Shown: positions 38,081 through 47,221 of the stretch, in pieces
Numbering within the stretch: position 1 is the first letter of the stretch
How the letters are laid out: every line of letters begins with the position of its first letter
From: an uncultured Mucispirillum sp.
GTDB taxonomy: Bacteria; Chrysiogenota; Deferribacteres; Deferribacterales; Mucispirillaceae
NCBI GenBank assembly: GCA_944325215.1
Contig: CALUZC010000009.1
Span: forward strand, 1 to 64,000
Length of the DNA: 64,000 nucleotides
Direction of reading: 5' to 3'
Translations under genes and position numbers: made by a program
Notes under the pieces: generated by a model
Told to the model about the DNA's origin: nothing
Seen by the model: the letters and a program-made list of their open reading frames with translations, nothing else
The model's database searches: none

Positions 38081-38630
38081 TAATCTTGTTATATTAGATG
38101 CTGATTTTTGTAATCTTATTCTAAAAAAACCTGATAATATATCATTTTTTAAAGCTATTTTTGAAATTTTAGATAAAAAGCCTGCAATACATATTTACAT
38201 ATTCAAACATGAATTGTTGAATAATATACATATCCAAACTTTAGTCCAAGAGAGTTTTATTAAAATAATTGAATATGATGATTTTTTAGCAAGTGATTTT
38301 GATAAACATTCTTATACAATTGCTTTTGAAGATTTTTATATGTATATAAATGGTAAAGAATTAAATAATTTTAATATATTTATGGACCGTAGGGCAAAAC
38401 ATAATTTAGGTGAAATCCATTCTTTAATTACTGCTCAGTATTTGAATATCCCTTTATTTATGTCTAATGATAAAGGGGCAAAAGAACTAGCAAACAGTAA
38501 AATCAATACTGATGCATTTAAAGTTGATGTTCAAAATATTATAGAAGTTGTTGAAAGATGTAAATCAATAGAGCCAAATAAACTTGATAATAAAATTATA
38601 AGAAGTATTAAAAAAAGCCATTCTATATAA
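38073..38630 (+). CDS. PIN-like domain protein, third gene of the Xre / ImmA cassette
   Basis: A 185-residue protein. It starts VILDADFCNLIL, giving the first acidic PIN residue (Asp9/Asp11). The typical second half is LGEIHSLITAQYLNIPLFMSNDKGAKELA (about 113-141), with the central Glu and the Ser-Asn-Asp of PIN nucleases. A fourth acidic residue is not obvious. PIN proteins are ribonucleases and often toxins. Overlap with the protease gene places it in the same unit, where it could be the toxin. Its N-terminal half is unusually long between the first two motifs, so it is not a standard VapC. Confidence 0.72.
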   Translation: MDNNLVILDADFCNLILKKPDNISFFKAIFEILDKKPAIHIYIFKHELLNNIHIQTLVQESFIKIIEYDDFLASDFDKHSYTIAFEDFYMYINGKELNNFNIFMDRRAKHNLGEIHSLITAQYLNIPLFMSNDKGAKELANSKINTDAFKVDVQNIIEVVERCKSIEPNKLDNKIIRSIKKSHSI

Positions 38631-38634
38631 CACA

Positions 38635-38665
38635 AAACGGGAGCGTTTTTCGCTCCCGTTTATAT
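38635..38665. terminator. Terminator between the PIN gene and the RND gene
   Basis: An 11-bp perfect GC-rich stem (arms 38635-38645 and 38651-38661) with a T5 loop, followed by a T-rich run on the plus strand and, less strongly, on the minus strand. It probably serves both converging genes. Confidence 0.8.
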
Positions 38666-38699
38666 TTTATATCCTACATTTTATCCTTATACTTCTTTT

Positions 38700-41600
38700 T
38701 TACTCGTCCTTATCTAATAATTTTCTCAAATCTCTATTTTTGCCAAATTGCAGCATAGCAGGTAGGCGTAAATGACCTTTTAACCAGTAGATTATTCTTT
38801 GAAGCCTACTGCCTTTTTTTGTATTTGCATTATCTTCCTTATCATTTAAGCCACCGCCTGTAAAAGAGTAAAGCACTGGCACAACTACCAATGTAAGCAT
38901 AGTAGAAAAAGCAAGCCCAAATATTACGGCGTTTGCCATAGGGCTCCACCACTGGCTCATTTCCGCACCTGTTACAAAGGCCATATTTTTAAAATCTATA
39001 CCTAAACCTGTGGCCATTGGCACCATGCCTAATACTGTGGTCCAAGCTGTAAGCATAACAGGTCTAAAACGCACAGCCCCTGCTCTCACTATTGCTTCAC
39101 GCATTTTCATGCCTTCGCTTCGCAGCTGGTTTGTATAGTCTATTAATACAATACCGTTATTGATAACAATACCTGCTAATGAGATTACACCAATACCTGT
39201 CATTATTATACCAAAGTTTGTGCCTGTAATAGTCAAGCCCCAGAAAATACCGCCTATTGATAATATGATTGTAAAAAGTATTATAAATGTTTGAGCAAAA
39301 GAGTTAAACTCTATTAAAAGCACCATTAATATTAAAAATAATGCCACAACTAATGCTTTTCCTAAAAATGAGCTTGCCTCCTGTTGTTCTTCTGTTTCAC
39401 CTGTATAGTTGATTACATAGCCTGGTGGCAGGTCAAAATCTTTTAGCTTTTCTGCCACATCTTTCATTACTTCCACACTGCTTCGCCCTTCTGCATTGGC
39501 TGTTACATTTACAACCCTTTTAAAGTCAATACGTGTGATAGTTCCAAAACCTGCACTCATACTTACTTCTGCCACAGATGATATTGGTACATAAGCACCT
39601 GTTGGTGTGTTTATCATTAAGTTTTTTATATCATCAATACTTCTGCGTTTTTCATCAGGCAGGCGGACTTTTATATCGTATTCGTTATCCCCCTCCCTGT
39701 ATTTTGCTACTTCTATACCGTATATTGCTCCACGAACTGCACTCGCTATACTTGATGTATTCAACCCTAAAAGTGCCGCCTTCTCTCTATCTACATCAAC
39801 CCTTATTTCTGGTTTTGATTTTACATAGTCATCTTTTAAATCCACAAGTCCAGGAATAGGCTCTACTATCTTTTTAATCTCTGCTGCTAATCTTCCTAAT
39901 ACATCTACATCTCTACCTGATATCTCAATACTTACAGCGTCCCCTGTAGGTGGCCCCATATTTTCTTTTTCCCATACAACTTCAGCACCCGGGAAAAAGT
40001 TCAGCTTTTCACGTATTCTGTTGACTGTTGCAGGGGAAGGCTCACTTCTATCTTCAAAATCTATAAACTCAATTGTAAGCCTGCCACGATGGGTAGATGT
40101 TCCACCTGCATCAGAATAATCTGCCGCTGCACCACCTACTTCGCCAACAGTTAATTTTACGTTAGGCTCGTTTAATGTTGCCTCTCTAAACTTCATTACC
40201 ATTTCATTTGTTGTGGCAGCATTTGTGCCCTGTGGTGCATTTGCCCTAATATATACACGCTGTGGGTCGCTTTCTGGGAAAAATTCTACACCAAGCCCCC
40301 TTGCTCCAAATAAAAACATCGGCAGTATTACTAAAACCATTGTAATTGTTAATACTAATGCTCTATGGTCTAGTGCAAACTGTACAGTCTTCATATAAAA
40401 CTGTATTACTTTACTATATTTCAGCTCCTCATCTTCGCTAATATGCCTTTTTTTAACATTCATAAATGTAGAACATATTACAGGGTTAAATATTAATGCT
40501 ACAAATAATGATGAAAGCAGTGTAATAATCAATGTAAGTGGCAAAAACTTCATAAATTCGCCAATAGTTCCGGGCCAAAATACCATTGGTAAAAATGCAA
40601 ATACAGTTGTTAAGGTGGAAGTAACCATAGGCCAGCCTATTTCTTCTGAAGCTGCATGGGCTGCCTCTATTCTGCTTTTGCCTTCCTGCATATGCCTGTA
40701 TATGTTTTCCACAATTACTATGGCATTATCCACAAGCATACCCAAAGCCATAATAAGCGAGAAAAGCACCATCATATTAAGTGTAATACCCAGTGCCTGT
40801 AATACTATAAAAGATATAAGCATACTAAATGGTATAATAACGGCTGCAAAAAGAGAATTTAGTTTTCCTAAGAATAAGAAAAGCACTAAAAATACTAATA
40901 TAAAGCCAGTTATAAGGCTGTTTTCAAGCTCATGCACCATTGCTTTAATATCTTTAGACATATCAGTAGTAAGAGTAAATTTTACAGCAGGTGGAAACTC
41001 TTCTTCAGCTTCCTTTATAACTGCCTTTATATCTTCTGCCATATCTAAAATATTTGCACCAACTCTCTTTTTAATAGATACTGATATGGCAGGCACACCG
41101 TTTAATGAAGCATATGAGTCTTTATCTTCAAAAGAATCAAGCACCCGTGCCACATCACGCACATATATCGGCCTGCCGTCCTGAACTTTTACTACTATAT
41201 TTTTAATGTCTTCTGGGTCTGTATATTCCCCCGGAATACGCACTAAATATTTACCTTTGCCAATATCTACAGAGCCACCAGGTATATTTATATGTTCATT
41301 TTTTACAGCATTTGATAAGTCGTTCATAGTAAGAGCATATGTCTGCAAACGTTCATAGTCAAATACTACTAATATTTCCCTATCCCTTGTTCCTGAAAGC
41401 TCTACTTCTAATACACCTTTTACACTTTCAAACCTGTCCTGCATTTCATCTGCAATTAATTTTAAATCATGCTCGGGAACATCCCCTGCAATAGCCACCA
41501 CAAATACAGGGAAATCACTCATGCTTATTTCTGTAATAATTGGCTCTTCTGTTAAATCCTGCGGCAGGTCGTTCATAGATTGGTCAACTTTATCACGCAC

Positions 41601-41921
41601 ACGCTGCAAAGCCACATCAATATTTACATCAGGGTTAAATTCAATACTAATGTTTGATACACTTTCTGCACTGTATGATATAATCTCTTTAACGCCCTCT
41701 ATACCACGCAGCTTGTTTTCTATTTTAAATGTTACAAGAGATTCCATATCAGTAGGGGAAACACCAGAATATATTGTTGTTACCATAATATATGGAATAG
41801 GAATATCAGGTGTTGATTCTCTTGGCAGGCTAGTATAAGCAATAGAACCAAACGTAATAAATACTATCATCAACAAAAATGCTGATGACTTCCACTTAAT
41901 AGCAACCTTAGTAATAAGCAT
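38700..41921 (-). CDS. RND-family efflux transporter permease subunit
   Basis: A 1073-residue inner-membrane pump of the AcrB/MexB superfamily (COG0841), driven by protons. The first membrane helix is at about 12-32, followed by a porter domain, helices 2-6 near 335-475, an amphipathic segment, helix 7 near 520, the second porter domain and helices 8-12 from about 850. The proton-relay helix 4 reads GMLVDNAIVIVENIYRHM: it has one acidic residue where AcrB has two. The extreme C-terminus is duplicated as a fragment at 36516-36607. The adaptor gene lies four bases upstream; no TolC gene is nearby. Substrates cannot be inferred. Confidence 0.93.
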   Translation of the reverse strand: MLITKVAIKWKSSAFLLMIVFITFGSIAYTSLPRESTPDIPIPYIMVTTIYSGVSPTDMESLVTFKIENKLRGIEGVKEIISYSAESVSNISIEFNPDVNIDVALQRVRDKVDQSMNDLPQDLTEEPIITEISMSDFPVFVVAIAGDVPEHDLKLIADEMQDRFESVKGVLEVELSGTRDREILVVFDYERLQTYALTMNDLSNAVKNEHINIPGGSVDIGKGKYLVRIPGEYTDPEDIKNIVVKVQDGRPIYVRDVARVLDSFEDKDSYASLNGVPAISVSIKKRVGANILDMAEDIKAVIKEAEEEFPPAVKFTLTTDMSKDIKAMVHELENSLITGFILVFLVLFLFLGKLNSLFAAVIIPFSMLISFIVLQALGITLNMMVLFSLIMALGMLVDNAIVIVENIYRHMQEGKSRIEAAHAASEEIGWPMVTSTLTTVFAFLPMVFWPGTIGEFMKFLPLTLIITLLSSLFVALIFNPVICSTFMNVKKRHISEDEELKYSKVIQFYMKTVQFALDHRALVLTITMVLVILPMFLFGARGLGVEFFPESDPQRVYIRANAPQGTNAATTNEMVMKFREATLNEPNVKLTVGEVGGAAADYSDAGGTSTHRGRLTIEFIDFEDRSEPSPATVNRIREKLNFFPGAEVVWEKENMGPPTGDAVSIEISGRDVDVLGRLAAEIKKIVEPIPGLVDLKDDYVKSKPEIRVDVDREKAALLGLNTSSIASAVRGAIYGIEVAKYREGDNEYDIKVRLPDEKRRSIDDIKNLMINTPTGAYVPISSVAEVSMSAGFGTITRIDFKRVVNVTANAEGRSSVEVMKDVAEKLKDFDLPPGYVINYTGETEEQQEASSFLGKALVVALFLILMVLLIEFNSFAQTFIILFTIILSIGGIFWGLTITGTNFGIIMTGIGVISLAGIVINNGIVLIDYTNQLRSEGMKMREAIVRAGAVRFRPVMLTAWTTVLGMVPMATGLGIDFKNMAFVTGAEMSQWWSPMANAVIFGLAFSTMLTLVVVPVLYSFTGGGLNDKEDNANTKKGSRLQRIIYWLKGHLRLPAMLQFGKNRDLRKLLDKDE

Positions 41922-41925
41922 ATTA

Positions 41926-42957
41926 CTACTCCCCTAAACGAAGCAGTGAACCATTAGTTAAAAACTGCTGGCCACTTGTTATAAGCTCTTCCCCCGGCTC
42001 TAATCCTGAAATAATTATGACTTTAGAACCAACCATCTCACCAGTAATAACAGGGCGTTCTTCTGCCACATTATTTTTATTTACATATACTATTTTCTGG
42101 CCGTCCTTATCTATTACAGCATACATATCCACAACCATAACATTTTTAAATGACTGCCTTACAATATCTACACGAACTATCCGACCTGGTCTTATATCTT
42201 TATCCATTTCCACATCTACACGGACTTTGTGGGTTAATGTCTGTGGGTCTGATACAACAGAAATATAATTTATGATACCTTTTTTAATATTTTTATCGCC
42301 ACCTATTTCTGCCACATATACATCTACTTCCTGCCCCAATTGTAGATAACGAACATCATTTTCTGGGATATTTACATATATTTTTAACTTAGACATATCT
42401 ATAAGCCTTGCTACCTCTGTGCCAGGTGAAACATATTCACCAACATTTGGTATAACATCATCAATAATACCAGTAACAGGGCTTTTTATTGTGCTTTTAT
42501 TAAATTCATCAAGGGCAAGCTGATATGACACTGTTGATAAATCATATGTTTTTTTAGCAGTATCATATTGTTTTTGTGAAACAGATTTCTGGGCATATAA
42601 GTTTTTCTGCCTTAAATATTCTTTTCTATCATCTTCTAACTGCACTTTTGCAGAATTTAAGTTTGCCTGCAAATTATCAGTATTGATTTTTAGGATAGGT
42701 TCGCCCTTTTCTATAAAGGAACCTTCTTCTTTTCCTATCCATGTAACAGGACCTGAAGTTTCTGATGGCACTGTAATATCGTCCCATGCTTCAACGGTGC
42801 CAGGCACTGTGTAGTAATCATCAATATCACTTAATACAATTTTAGTAACTTCTACATCTGTAGGTTTCACTTGATTTGCTGCCTGCTCCTGCTTTTTGCC
42901 ACCAGAACATGCAGTTATAAGCACAGCAATAATTAATAGAAAGACTTTTAATCTCAT
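41926..42957 (-). CDS. RND efflux periplasmic adaptor lipoprotein
   Basis: A 343-residue membrane-fusion protein that links the RND pump to an outer-membrane channel. The signal peptide ends in an ITAC lipobox (Cys17). The lipoyl/barrel-sandwich halves flank a coiled-coil hairpin at about 100-150 (NLQANLNSAKVQLEDDRKEY). The beta-barrel with VGEYVSPGTEVARLIDMS and the membrane-proximal domain follow to GLEPGEELITSGQQFL near the end. It is immediately upstream of the permease gene and 51 bases after ccmD, with a TATAAT-rich stretch between that may be a separate promoter. Confidence 0.92.
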   Translation of the reverse strand: MRLKVFLLIIAVLITACSGGKKQEQAANQVKPTDVEVTKIVLSDIDDYYTVPGTVEAWDDITVPSETSGPVTWIGKEEGSFIEKGEPILKINTDNLQANLNSAKVQLEDDRKEYLRQKNLYAQKSVSQKQYDTAKKTYDLSTVSYQLALDEFNKSTIKSPVTGIIDDVIPNVGEYVSPGTEVARLIDMSKLKIYVNIPENDVRYLQLGQEVDVYVAEIGGDKNIKKGIINYISVVSDPQTLTHKVRVDVEMDKDIRPGRIVRVDIVRQSFKNVMVVDMYAVIDKDGQKIVYVNKNNVAEERPVITGEMVGSKVIIISGLEPGEELITSGQQFLTNGSLLRLGE

Positions 42958-43008
42958 TAATAAATCCCATCTGTTTTTAATGATACTTACTTAATTATAC
43001 TATAATGG

Positions 43009-43152
43009 TTAATTACTATCTTCTTTTTCCTCAACCATTCTTGCTACTTTTTCTTCTAATTTATTTAATTTTTTACCAGTAGTAAAAAAATAGTAAGCCA
43101 AAATAACCCAAATAAATGCATATGCACCAACTAAAAATTGAATATTATTCAT
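43009..43152 (-). CDS. ccmD: CcmD-like small membrane protein
   Basis: A 47-residue protein that is easily missed. It opens MNNIQFLVGAYAFIWVILAY, one membrane helix (about 5-24) with the typical Ala-Tyr-Ala-x-x-Trp pattern of CcmD. A positively charged stretch and a short acidic helix follow. GGAGTGAAAC precedes the ATG, and it begins 13 bases after the ccmC stop. CcmD stabilises the CcmABC complex and helps release haem-loaded CcmE. Size, topology and position all agree. Confidence 0.85.
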   Translation of the reverse strand: MNNIQFLVGAYAFIWVILAYYFFTTGKKLNKLEEKVARMVEEKEDSN

Positions 43153-43165
43153 GTTTCACTCCTTA

Positions 43166-43840
43166 TTAATCTAACTCTAATAATTTAACCTGCCTTTCTA
43201 AAAAGATTATACGCAGTCTTCTTATTAAAAGGCTTATATATATAATAGTAAATACAAAAAGACATACCTGCATTGCCACAAACATATCAGGGTGCATGCC
43301 GCCGCCGCCTTTTTGAACTACATTTGGGTGGATAGTATTTTCCCACCATTGAATAGATAAAAATACTATTGGCACATTAATAAAACCTATAATACCTAAT
43401 GCAGCAGAAAACTGTGCTCTTTTTTGGCTTTCTTCCATAAACTGCCTAAGCATAACATAACCTACATATATAAACCATAAAATTAATGTGGAAGTTAGTC
43501 GTGGGTCCCATGTCCAGTAAACTCCCCAGGTAGGGCGAGCCCATAATGGACCTGTCACTATTACAATCGTGCAAAAAATAAGCCCAATCTCTGCTGAAGC
43601 TGATGCTATATCATCATATATTATTTTTTTTGTTATTAAATAAAGAATACTCATTATAAAAGTAATGAAAAATGCAAAGAAACCAATCCAGGCTGATGAT
43701 ACATGAAAATAAAATATCTTTTGAATAAGCCCCATTATTTTTTCAAGCGGTGCATAAAAAAATGCAAAATAAAGCCCTATGGGAACAACAAAAAATAATA
43801 AAATTGAAAATATCGTATCCAATTTCTTAAGTAACTTCAT
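43166..43840 (-). CDS. ccmC: Haem exporter protein CcmC
   Basis: A 224-residue protein with six membrane helices that loads haem onto CcmE during cytochrome c maturation (System I). The WWD domain reads WGVYWTWDPRLTSTLILWF (about 106-124), and the flanking histidines are in FYFHVSSAW (about 42-50) and near 180. It is 11 bases from the ccmB stop in ccmA-ccmB-ccmC-ccmD order. Confidence 0.93.
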   Translation of the reverse strand: MKLLKKLDTIFSILLFFVVPIGLYFAFFYAPLEKIMGLIQKIFYFHVSSAWIGFFAFFITFIMSILYLITKKIIYDDIASASAEIGLIFCTIVIVTGPLWARPTWGVYWTWDPRLTSTLILWFIYVGYVMLRQFMEESQKRAQFSAALGIIGFINVPIVFLSIQWWENTIHPNVVQKGGGGMHPDMFVAMQVCLFVFTIIYISLLIRRLRIIFLERQVKLLELD

Positions 43841-43851
43841 AAATTCCTCAC

Positions 43852-44526
43852 TTATTCTTCAATTATGGCTGAAAAGATACCAAAAATAACAGCCGTAAAT
43901 ATTATATCAAAAACTGCCGTCAATTTTATCCAGTTATAACTATATATAATATCGCTGCCTGAAATAAATATATTGGTAGAAAGTATGGCAGCAATTAATA
44001 TAGGTATCATTATAGGCAGTAAGAGCAGCGGCAGCATAATTTCTCTTGAATTTGTTCGCACACTAATCATAGAAAATAATGTGCCTACTAATGCATAACC
44101 ATATGTGGCTAAAAATAAAACTGCTATCATTAATGGGTGGCTTACTATATTTATAGAATAAAATATTAAAAATAATGGAATAAGAATAATCTCTAATAAT
44201 ATTAGCACAAGCATATTGGATATAACTTTTCCAAAAAATATGGCACTTTTATCCACTGGGGCAAGCATTAATGCTTCAAAATTACCACCTTCTAATTCAC
44301 TCATCATTGTTTTATTAAGCCCAAGTATGCCAGAAAATGTAACAGCCATCCAAAAAATACCACCTGCAATTTTCTTTTCCACCTCACTGCCAGGCTCCAT
44401 TATAAAACTAAATACAATAACTAATAAAATAGCAAAAACTAATGATGCATTTACTACTTCTTTCGTTCTCATCTCCATTAATACATCTTTTTTTACAATA
44501 GTAAAAAGAGCTTTAAAATAATTCAT
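43852..44526 (-). CDS. ccmB: Haem exporter protein CcmB
   Basis: A 224-residue ABC permease subunit with six helices, starting at the ATG at 44526 with GGAAAAGGGGG upstream; a longer frame from 44613 overlaps ccmA and is rejected. Typical sequence includes a cytoplasmic KKDVLMEMRTKEVVN start and FSGILGLNKTMMSELEGG near residue 62. With CcmA, CcmC and CcmD it drives release of haem-loaded CcmE. Only one base separates it from the ccmA stop. Confidence 0.92.
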   Translation of the reverse strand: MNYFKALFTIVKKDVLMEMRTKEVVNASLVFAILLVIVFSFIMEPGSEVEKKIAGGIFWMAVTFSGILGLNKTMMSELEGGNFEALMLAPVDKSAIFFGKVISNMLVLILLEIILIPLFLIFYSINIVSHPLMIAVLFLATYGYALVGTLFSMISVRTNSREIMLPLLLLPIMIPILIAAILSTNIFISGSDIIYSYNWIKLTAVFDIIFTAVIFGIFSAIIEE

Positions 44527-44527
44527 A

Positions 44528-45265
44528 TTACGCCCCCTTTTCCACAGCAGTTTCAAGGTATATATTATGAAAATTTTCCTGCTCAATATCAGACTTTTTG
44601 CAGTTATATACAATTTTACCTTTATTCATAATCAAAACAGTATCTGCTAAATCAAGCCCTGTAATTAAATCATGAGTAACCATGATAATTGTTTTATTAT
44701 TACTTAACTGTTCTTTTAATAAAATGGATAGTTTATTAGAAGCAAGGCTGTCAAGCCCAGTATATGGCTCATCTAAAAATATAATTTCTGGACTGTGTAT
44801 TAATGCCCTTGCAATAGATATCCTTTGCAGCATACCACGAGAAAATGTTCTAACTAAATCATCTTTACGTTTATATAAATCAAGCTGTTTTAAAAGCTCC
44901 GATGCTTTTTCTTCCACATTGCTAACATTATAAAGACTGCCATAAAACTTAAGATTTTCCATAGCAGAAAGACCACCATAAACAAATGGCTGGTGAGAAA
45001 TTACACCAAAATTATACCTAAAATCATCATTTAGCTTTTTATAAGGAATATTATTATATAAAAGTGAACCAGAAGTAAGCCTGCTCTGCATTGATAATAT
45101 TTTTAAAAGAGTAGATTTACCTGCCCCATTAGGACCAAATATGGTAATGGACTGCCCCCTAAAAATATCTAAATCAACCTTTTTTAAGGCTGTTAAATGA
45201 CCATAAATTTTCATAGCCTGCTTTAAAGAAATCAATGGTGTATTTTCTGTATTACTGCTGCCCAC
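44528..45265 (-). CDS. ccmA: Cytochrome c maturation ABC ATPase CcmA
   Basis: A 245-residue ATPase of the CcmABCD complex. Walker A is GPNGAGKSTLLKIL (about 40-53), the signature is FSRGMLQRISIARAL (about 138-152) and Walker B is IIFLDEP. The H-loop is in IIMVTHD. The signature has SRGM in place of SGGQ, as is usual for CcmA. It begins the ccmABCD unit, 80 bases after the hairpin that follows ccmE. Confidence 0.93.
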   Translation of the reverse strand: MGSSNTENTPLISLKQAMKIYGHLTALKKVDLDIFRGQSITIFGPNGAGKSTLLKILSMQSRLTSGSLLYNNIPYKKLNDDFRYNFGVISHQPFVYGGLSAMENLKFYGSLYNVSNVEEKASELLKQLDLYKRKDDLVRTFSRGMLQRISIARALIHSPEIIFLDEPYTGLDSLASNKLSILLKEQLSNNKTIIMVTHDLITGLDLADTVLIMNKGKIVYNCKKSDIEQENFHNIYLETAVEKGA

Positions 45266-45343
45266 AATAACCTGCCTGCATATTTATATTATATAAAACT
45301 CAACACTATGCCGTGTTTTGTTAAATTTTTTAACCCTAGATAA

Positions 45344-45372
45344 ATAAGGCTCGGGAGTTACCCGAGCCTTAT
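45344..45372 (-). terminator. Hairpin between ccmE and ccmA
   Basis: A 12-bp perfect stem (arms 45361-45372 and 45344-45355 on the minus strand) around a 5-base loop, followed by TTATTTAT. It could terminate or attenuate transcription so that ccmE is made in excess of ccmABCD. Confidence 0.7.
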
Positions 45373-45401
45373 AACAGCTAATATCTTTTTTGAGGAGTTT
45401 T

Positions 45402-45839
45402 TTATATATCTGCGTTTTGGTCCGCCATTGCTTTATTATGTTCTTCAATCTCCATTCCTTCATAACGGGAAGGACATTTTGCCATCAATTTACTGGCAAC
45501 AAATTCTTTATTCTCACTATCATACTTGCCTTCAAGTATAACAGTAGCATCGTCCATAAAAGAATCAGGAACTATACCTTTATAAGATACCTGTATAAAA
45601 GCATCACTTTCAGGATCTTTCATGGTAAAAATAAGGCTGTTTGGTGCTTTATCAATAGAACCGTTTTTTACAGTGCCACTTACCTTTACACCCTTACCTT
45701 CATACTGCATAGGGTTTGCCAATATATCAGCCACTTCTGCATCATGCATAGAATAAGAAAATAAACCTGTTATCAATAAGTAAGATAACGCCCCTATAAC
45801 TACTACACCTACTGCAATAAGTTTTTTTCTGCTGTTCAT
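45402..45839 (-). CDS. ccmE: Haem chaperone CcmE, CxxxY variant
   Basis: A 145-residue protein with one N-terminal membrane helix (about 8-28) and a periplasmic OB-fold. CcmE carries haem to apocytochrome c. Normally a His in HxxxY binds haem covalently; here the site is Cys122-P-S-R-Tyr126, i.e. CxxxY. This variant (System I*) is known from archaea and some bacteria, notably deltaproteobacteria, in which CcmH is missing. The rest, with EGKGVKVSGTVKNGS and VSYKGIVPDSF, is normal. It is upstream of ccmABCD, with a hairpin between. Confidence 0.92.
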   Translation of the reverse strand: MNSRKKLIAVGVVVIGALSYLLITGLFSYSMHDAEVADILANPMQYEGKGVKVSGTVKNGSIDKAPNSLIFTMKDPESDAFIQVSYKGIVPDSFMDDATVILEGKYDSENKEFVASKLMAKCPSRYEGMEIEEHNKAMADQNADI

Positions 45840-45998
45840 ATTTACCCCTTTTTTCTATGAATTTAATCTATACTAAAAAAATATATTGTAAAATTCAAAA
45901 TAATTTATCCTACACAATATCTACATTTTCTTATTGTATTATAAGGAAAATTTAAAATTTCTATACAATTAATTAGTGTATTACATAAAGGGGGCATT

Positions 45999-46868
45999 AT
46001 GTTTGCAGTTGAGGCACCTACATTATTTGTAGCATTTTATTCTGGTATATTTACTTTTCTATCACCTTGTATATTCCCACTTATACCAGCTTATTTATCG
46101 TTTATGTCTGGGGAGAGTTTGGAAAATTTAAAAACTGGGCAATCCAGCTCAAAACTTTCACCACGTTTAAAAGCATTTATTGGTGCTGTATTTTTTGGAA
46201 TAGGATTTTCCATTGTATTTGTAGCATTAGGTGCTTCTGCCAGCTCACTTGGTCATTTCTTTTATAACAATAAATCATTACTTGCATCTATTGGTGGTGT
46301 AATCATTATTATTTTTGGGCTTTATATGGTTGGCATACTAAAAAAACCATTTTTAACAAAAGTATTTGGTCCATTTTTTAATAGTAAAGAAAAACAAGAA
46401 AATAAACCGTCATTTATGGAAAAAATAACGCCTTCATTTATTAGTAACAACATAGTTAAAATAAAAACTGCCTTAAATAATTTCCGTATGTATTTAAGGC
46501 AAAATTCAGTTCCTTTTTATTTAAATGCATTTTTATTAGGGCTTATTTTCGTATTTGGTATGTCATCATGTACTGGTCCTATTTTAGGTGCTATCTTAAT
46601 TATGGCATCTAATGAAGCATCTGTATATCAAAGTATGTGGCTTTTATTTGTTTACTCATTAGGAATATGGGTTCCATTTTTAATATCAGCACTGGCTATT
46701 AATGAATTAATGGTTTTTATGAAAAAAGCAAATAAATTTGTATTTTGGGTAGAAAGAATTTCTGGAATACTTCTTATTTTACTTGGCATTATATTAGTAA
46801 CAGATAAAATGGAAATACTTGTAAACTGGCTTAGCAGCTTTTTCTCATTTCTGCCAGTTGTAGGGTAA
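45999..46868 (+). CDS. ccdA: CcdA-like thiol:disulfide transporter
   Basis: A 289-residue membrane protein with about six to seven helices of the DsbD/CcdA family, carrying reductant across the membrane to periplasmic thioredoxin-like proteins. The two redox cysteines are in FLSPCIFPLIPAYLSF (about 20-35) and FGMSSCTGPILGAI (about 187-200). A charged loop at about 115-160 is longer than in the smallest CcdA. It lies divergently from ccmE, which suits a role in keeping apocytochrome cysteines reduced. No thioredoxin domain is fused. Confidence 0.9.
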   Translation: MFAVEAPTLFVAFYSGIFTFLSPCIFPLIPAYLSFMSGESLENLKTGQSSSKLSPRLKAFIGAVFFGIGFSIVFVALGASASSLGHFFYNNKSLLASIGGVIIIIFGLYMVGILKKPFLTKVFGPFFNSKEKQENKPSFMEKITPSFISNNIVKIKTALNNFRMYLRQNSVPFYLNAFLLGLIFVFGMSSCTGPILGAILIMASNEASVYQSMWLLFVYSLGIWVPFLISALAINELMVFMKKANKFVFWVERISGILLILLGIILVTDKMEILVNWLSSFFSFLPVVG

Positions 46869-46954
46869 TAATTTTAGAGTTATATTTATAATCCTAGTTT
46901 TTATATAAAAATTGTCTAGTAAATAACTTGACTTTCTAAACATTTAATGCTAGT

Positions 46955-46984
46955 TTGTTTTAATTGATATTGATTATCATAATA
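46955..46984 (+). promoter_or_regulatory. Fur box overlapping the feoA promoter
   Basis: The 19 bases at 46966-46984 match the Fur consensus GATAATGATAATCATTATC at 15 positions by eye. They overlap a TTGTTT-N17-CATAAT promoter (46955-46960, 46978-46983). Iron repression of the feoA transcript is the expected result. Confidence 0.7.
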
Positions 46985-47005
46985 TATAAGAATTAGGTAA
47001 GGTTT

Positions 47006-47221
47006 ATGAAGTTAAGTGAGGCAGTTGCAAATAATACATATACTATATCGTCTTTAGATTGTAGTAATTCATCTATTATAAACAGGTTTTTTGCTTTAGG
47101 GCTTTACCCTGGAGTGAAAATTAAATTGCTTCAAAATACGCCATATAAAATATGCTCACTTGGAGGCAGTAAGGTTGCAATAAGTGACAATATTGCTGAA
47201 ATGATATATGTTCAGCCATAA
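47006..47221 (+). CDS. feoA: FeoA-like ferrous iron transport protein
   Basis: A 71-residue SH3-like protein with the FeoA pattern: an early LSEA, a central FFALGLYPGVKIKLLQNTPYK (about 28-48), and a closing KVAISDNIAEMIYV. FeoA associates with the FeoB iron channel, but no feoB follows. Its 3' end overlaps the rseC-like pseudogene. A Fur box lies over the promoter, supporting a role in iron supply. Confidence 0.85.
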   Translation: MKLSEAVANNTYTISSLDCSNSSIINRFFALGLYPGVKIKLLQNTPYKICSLGGSKVAISDNIAEMIYVQP

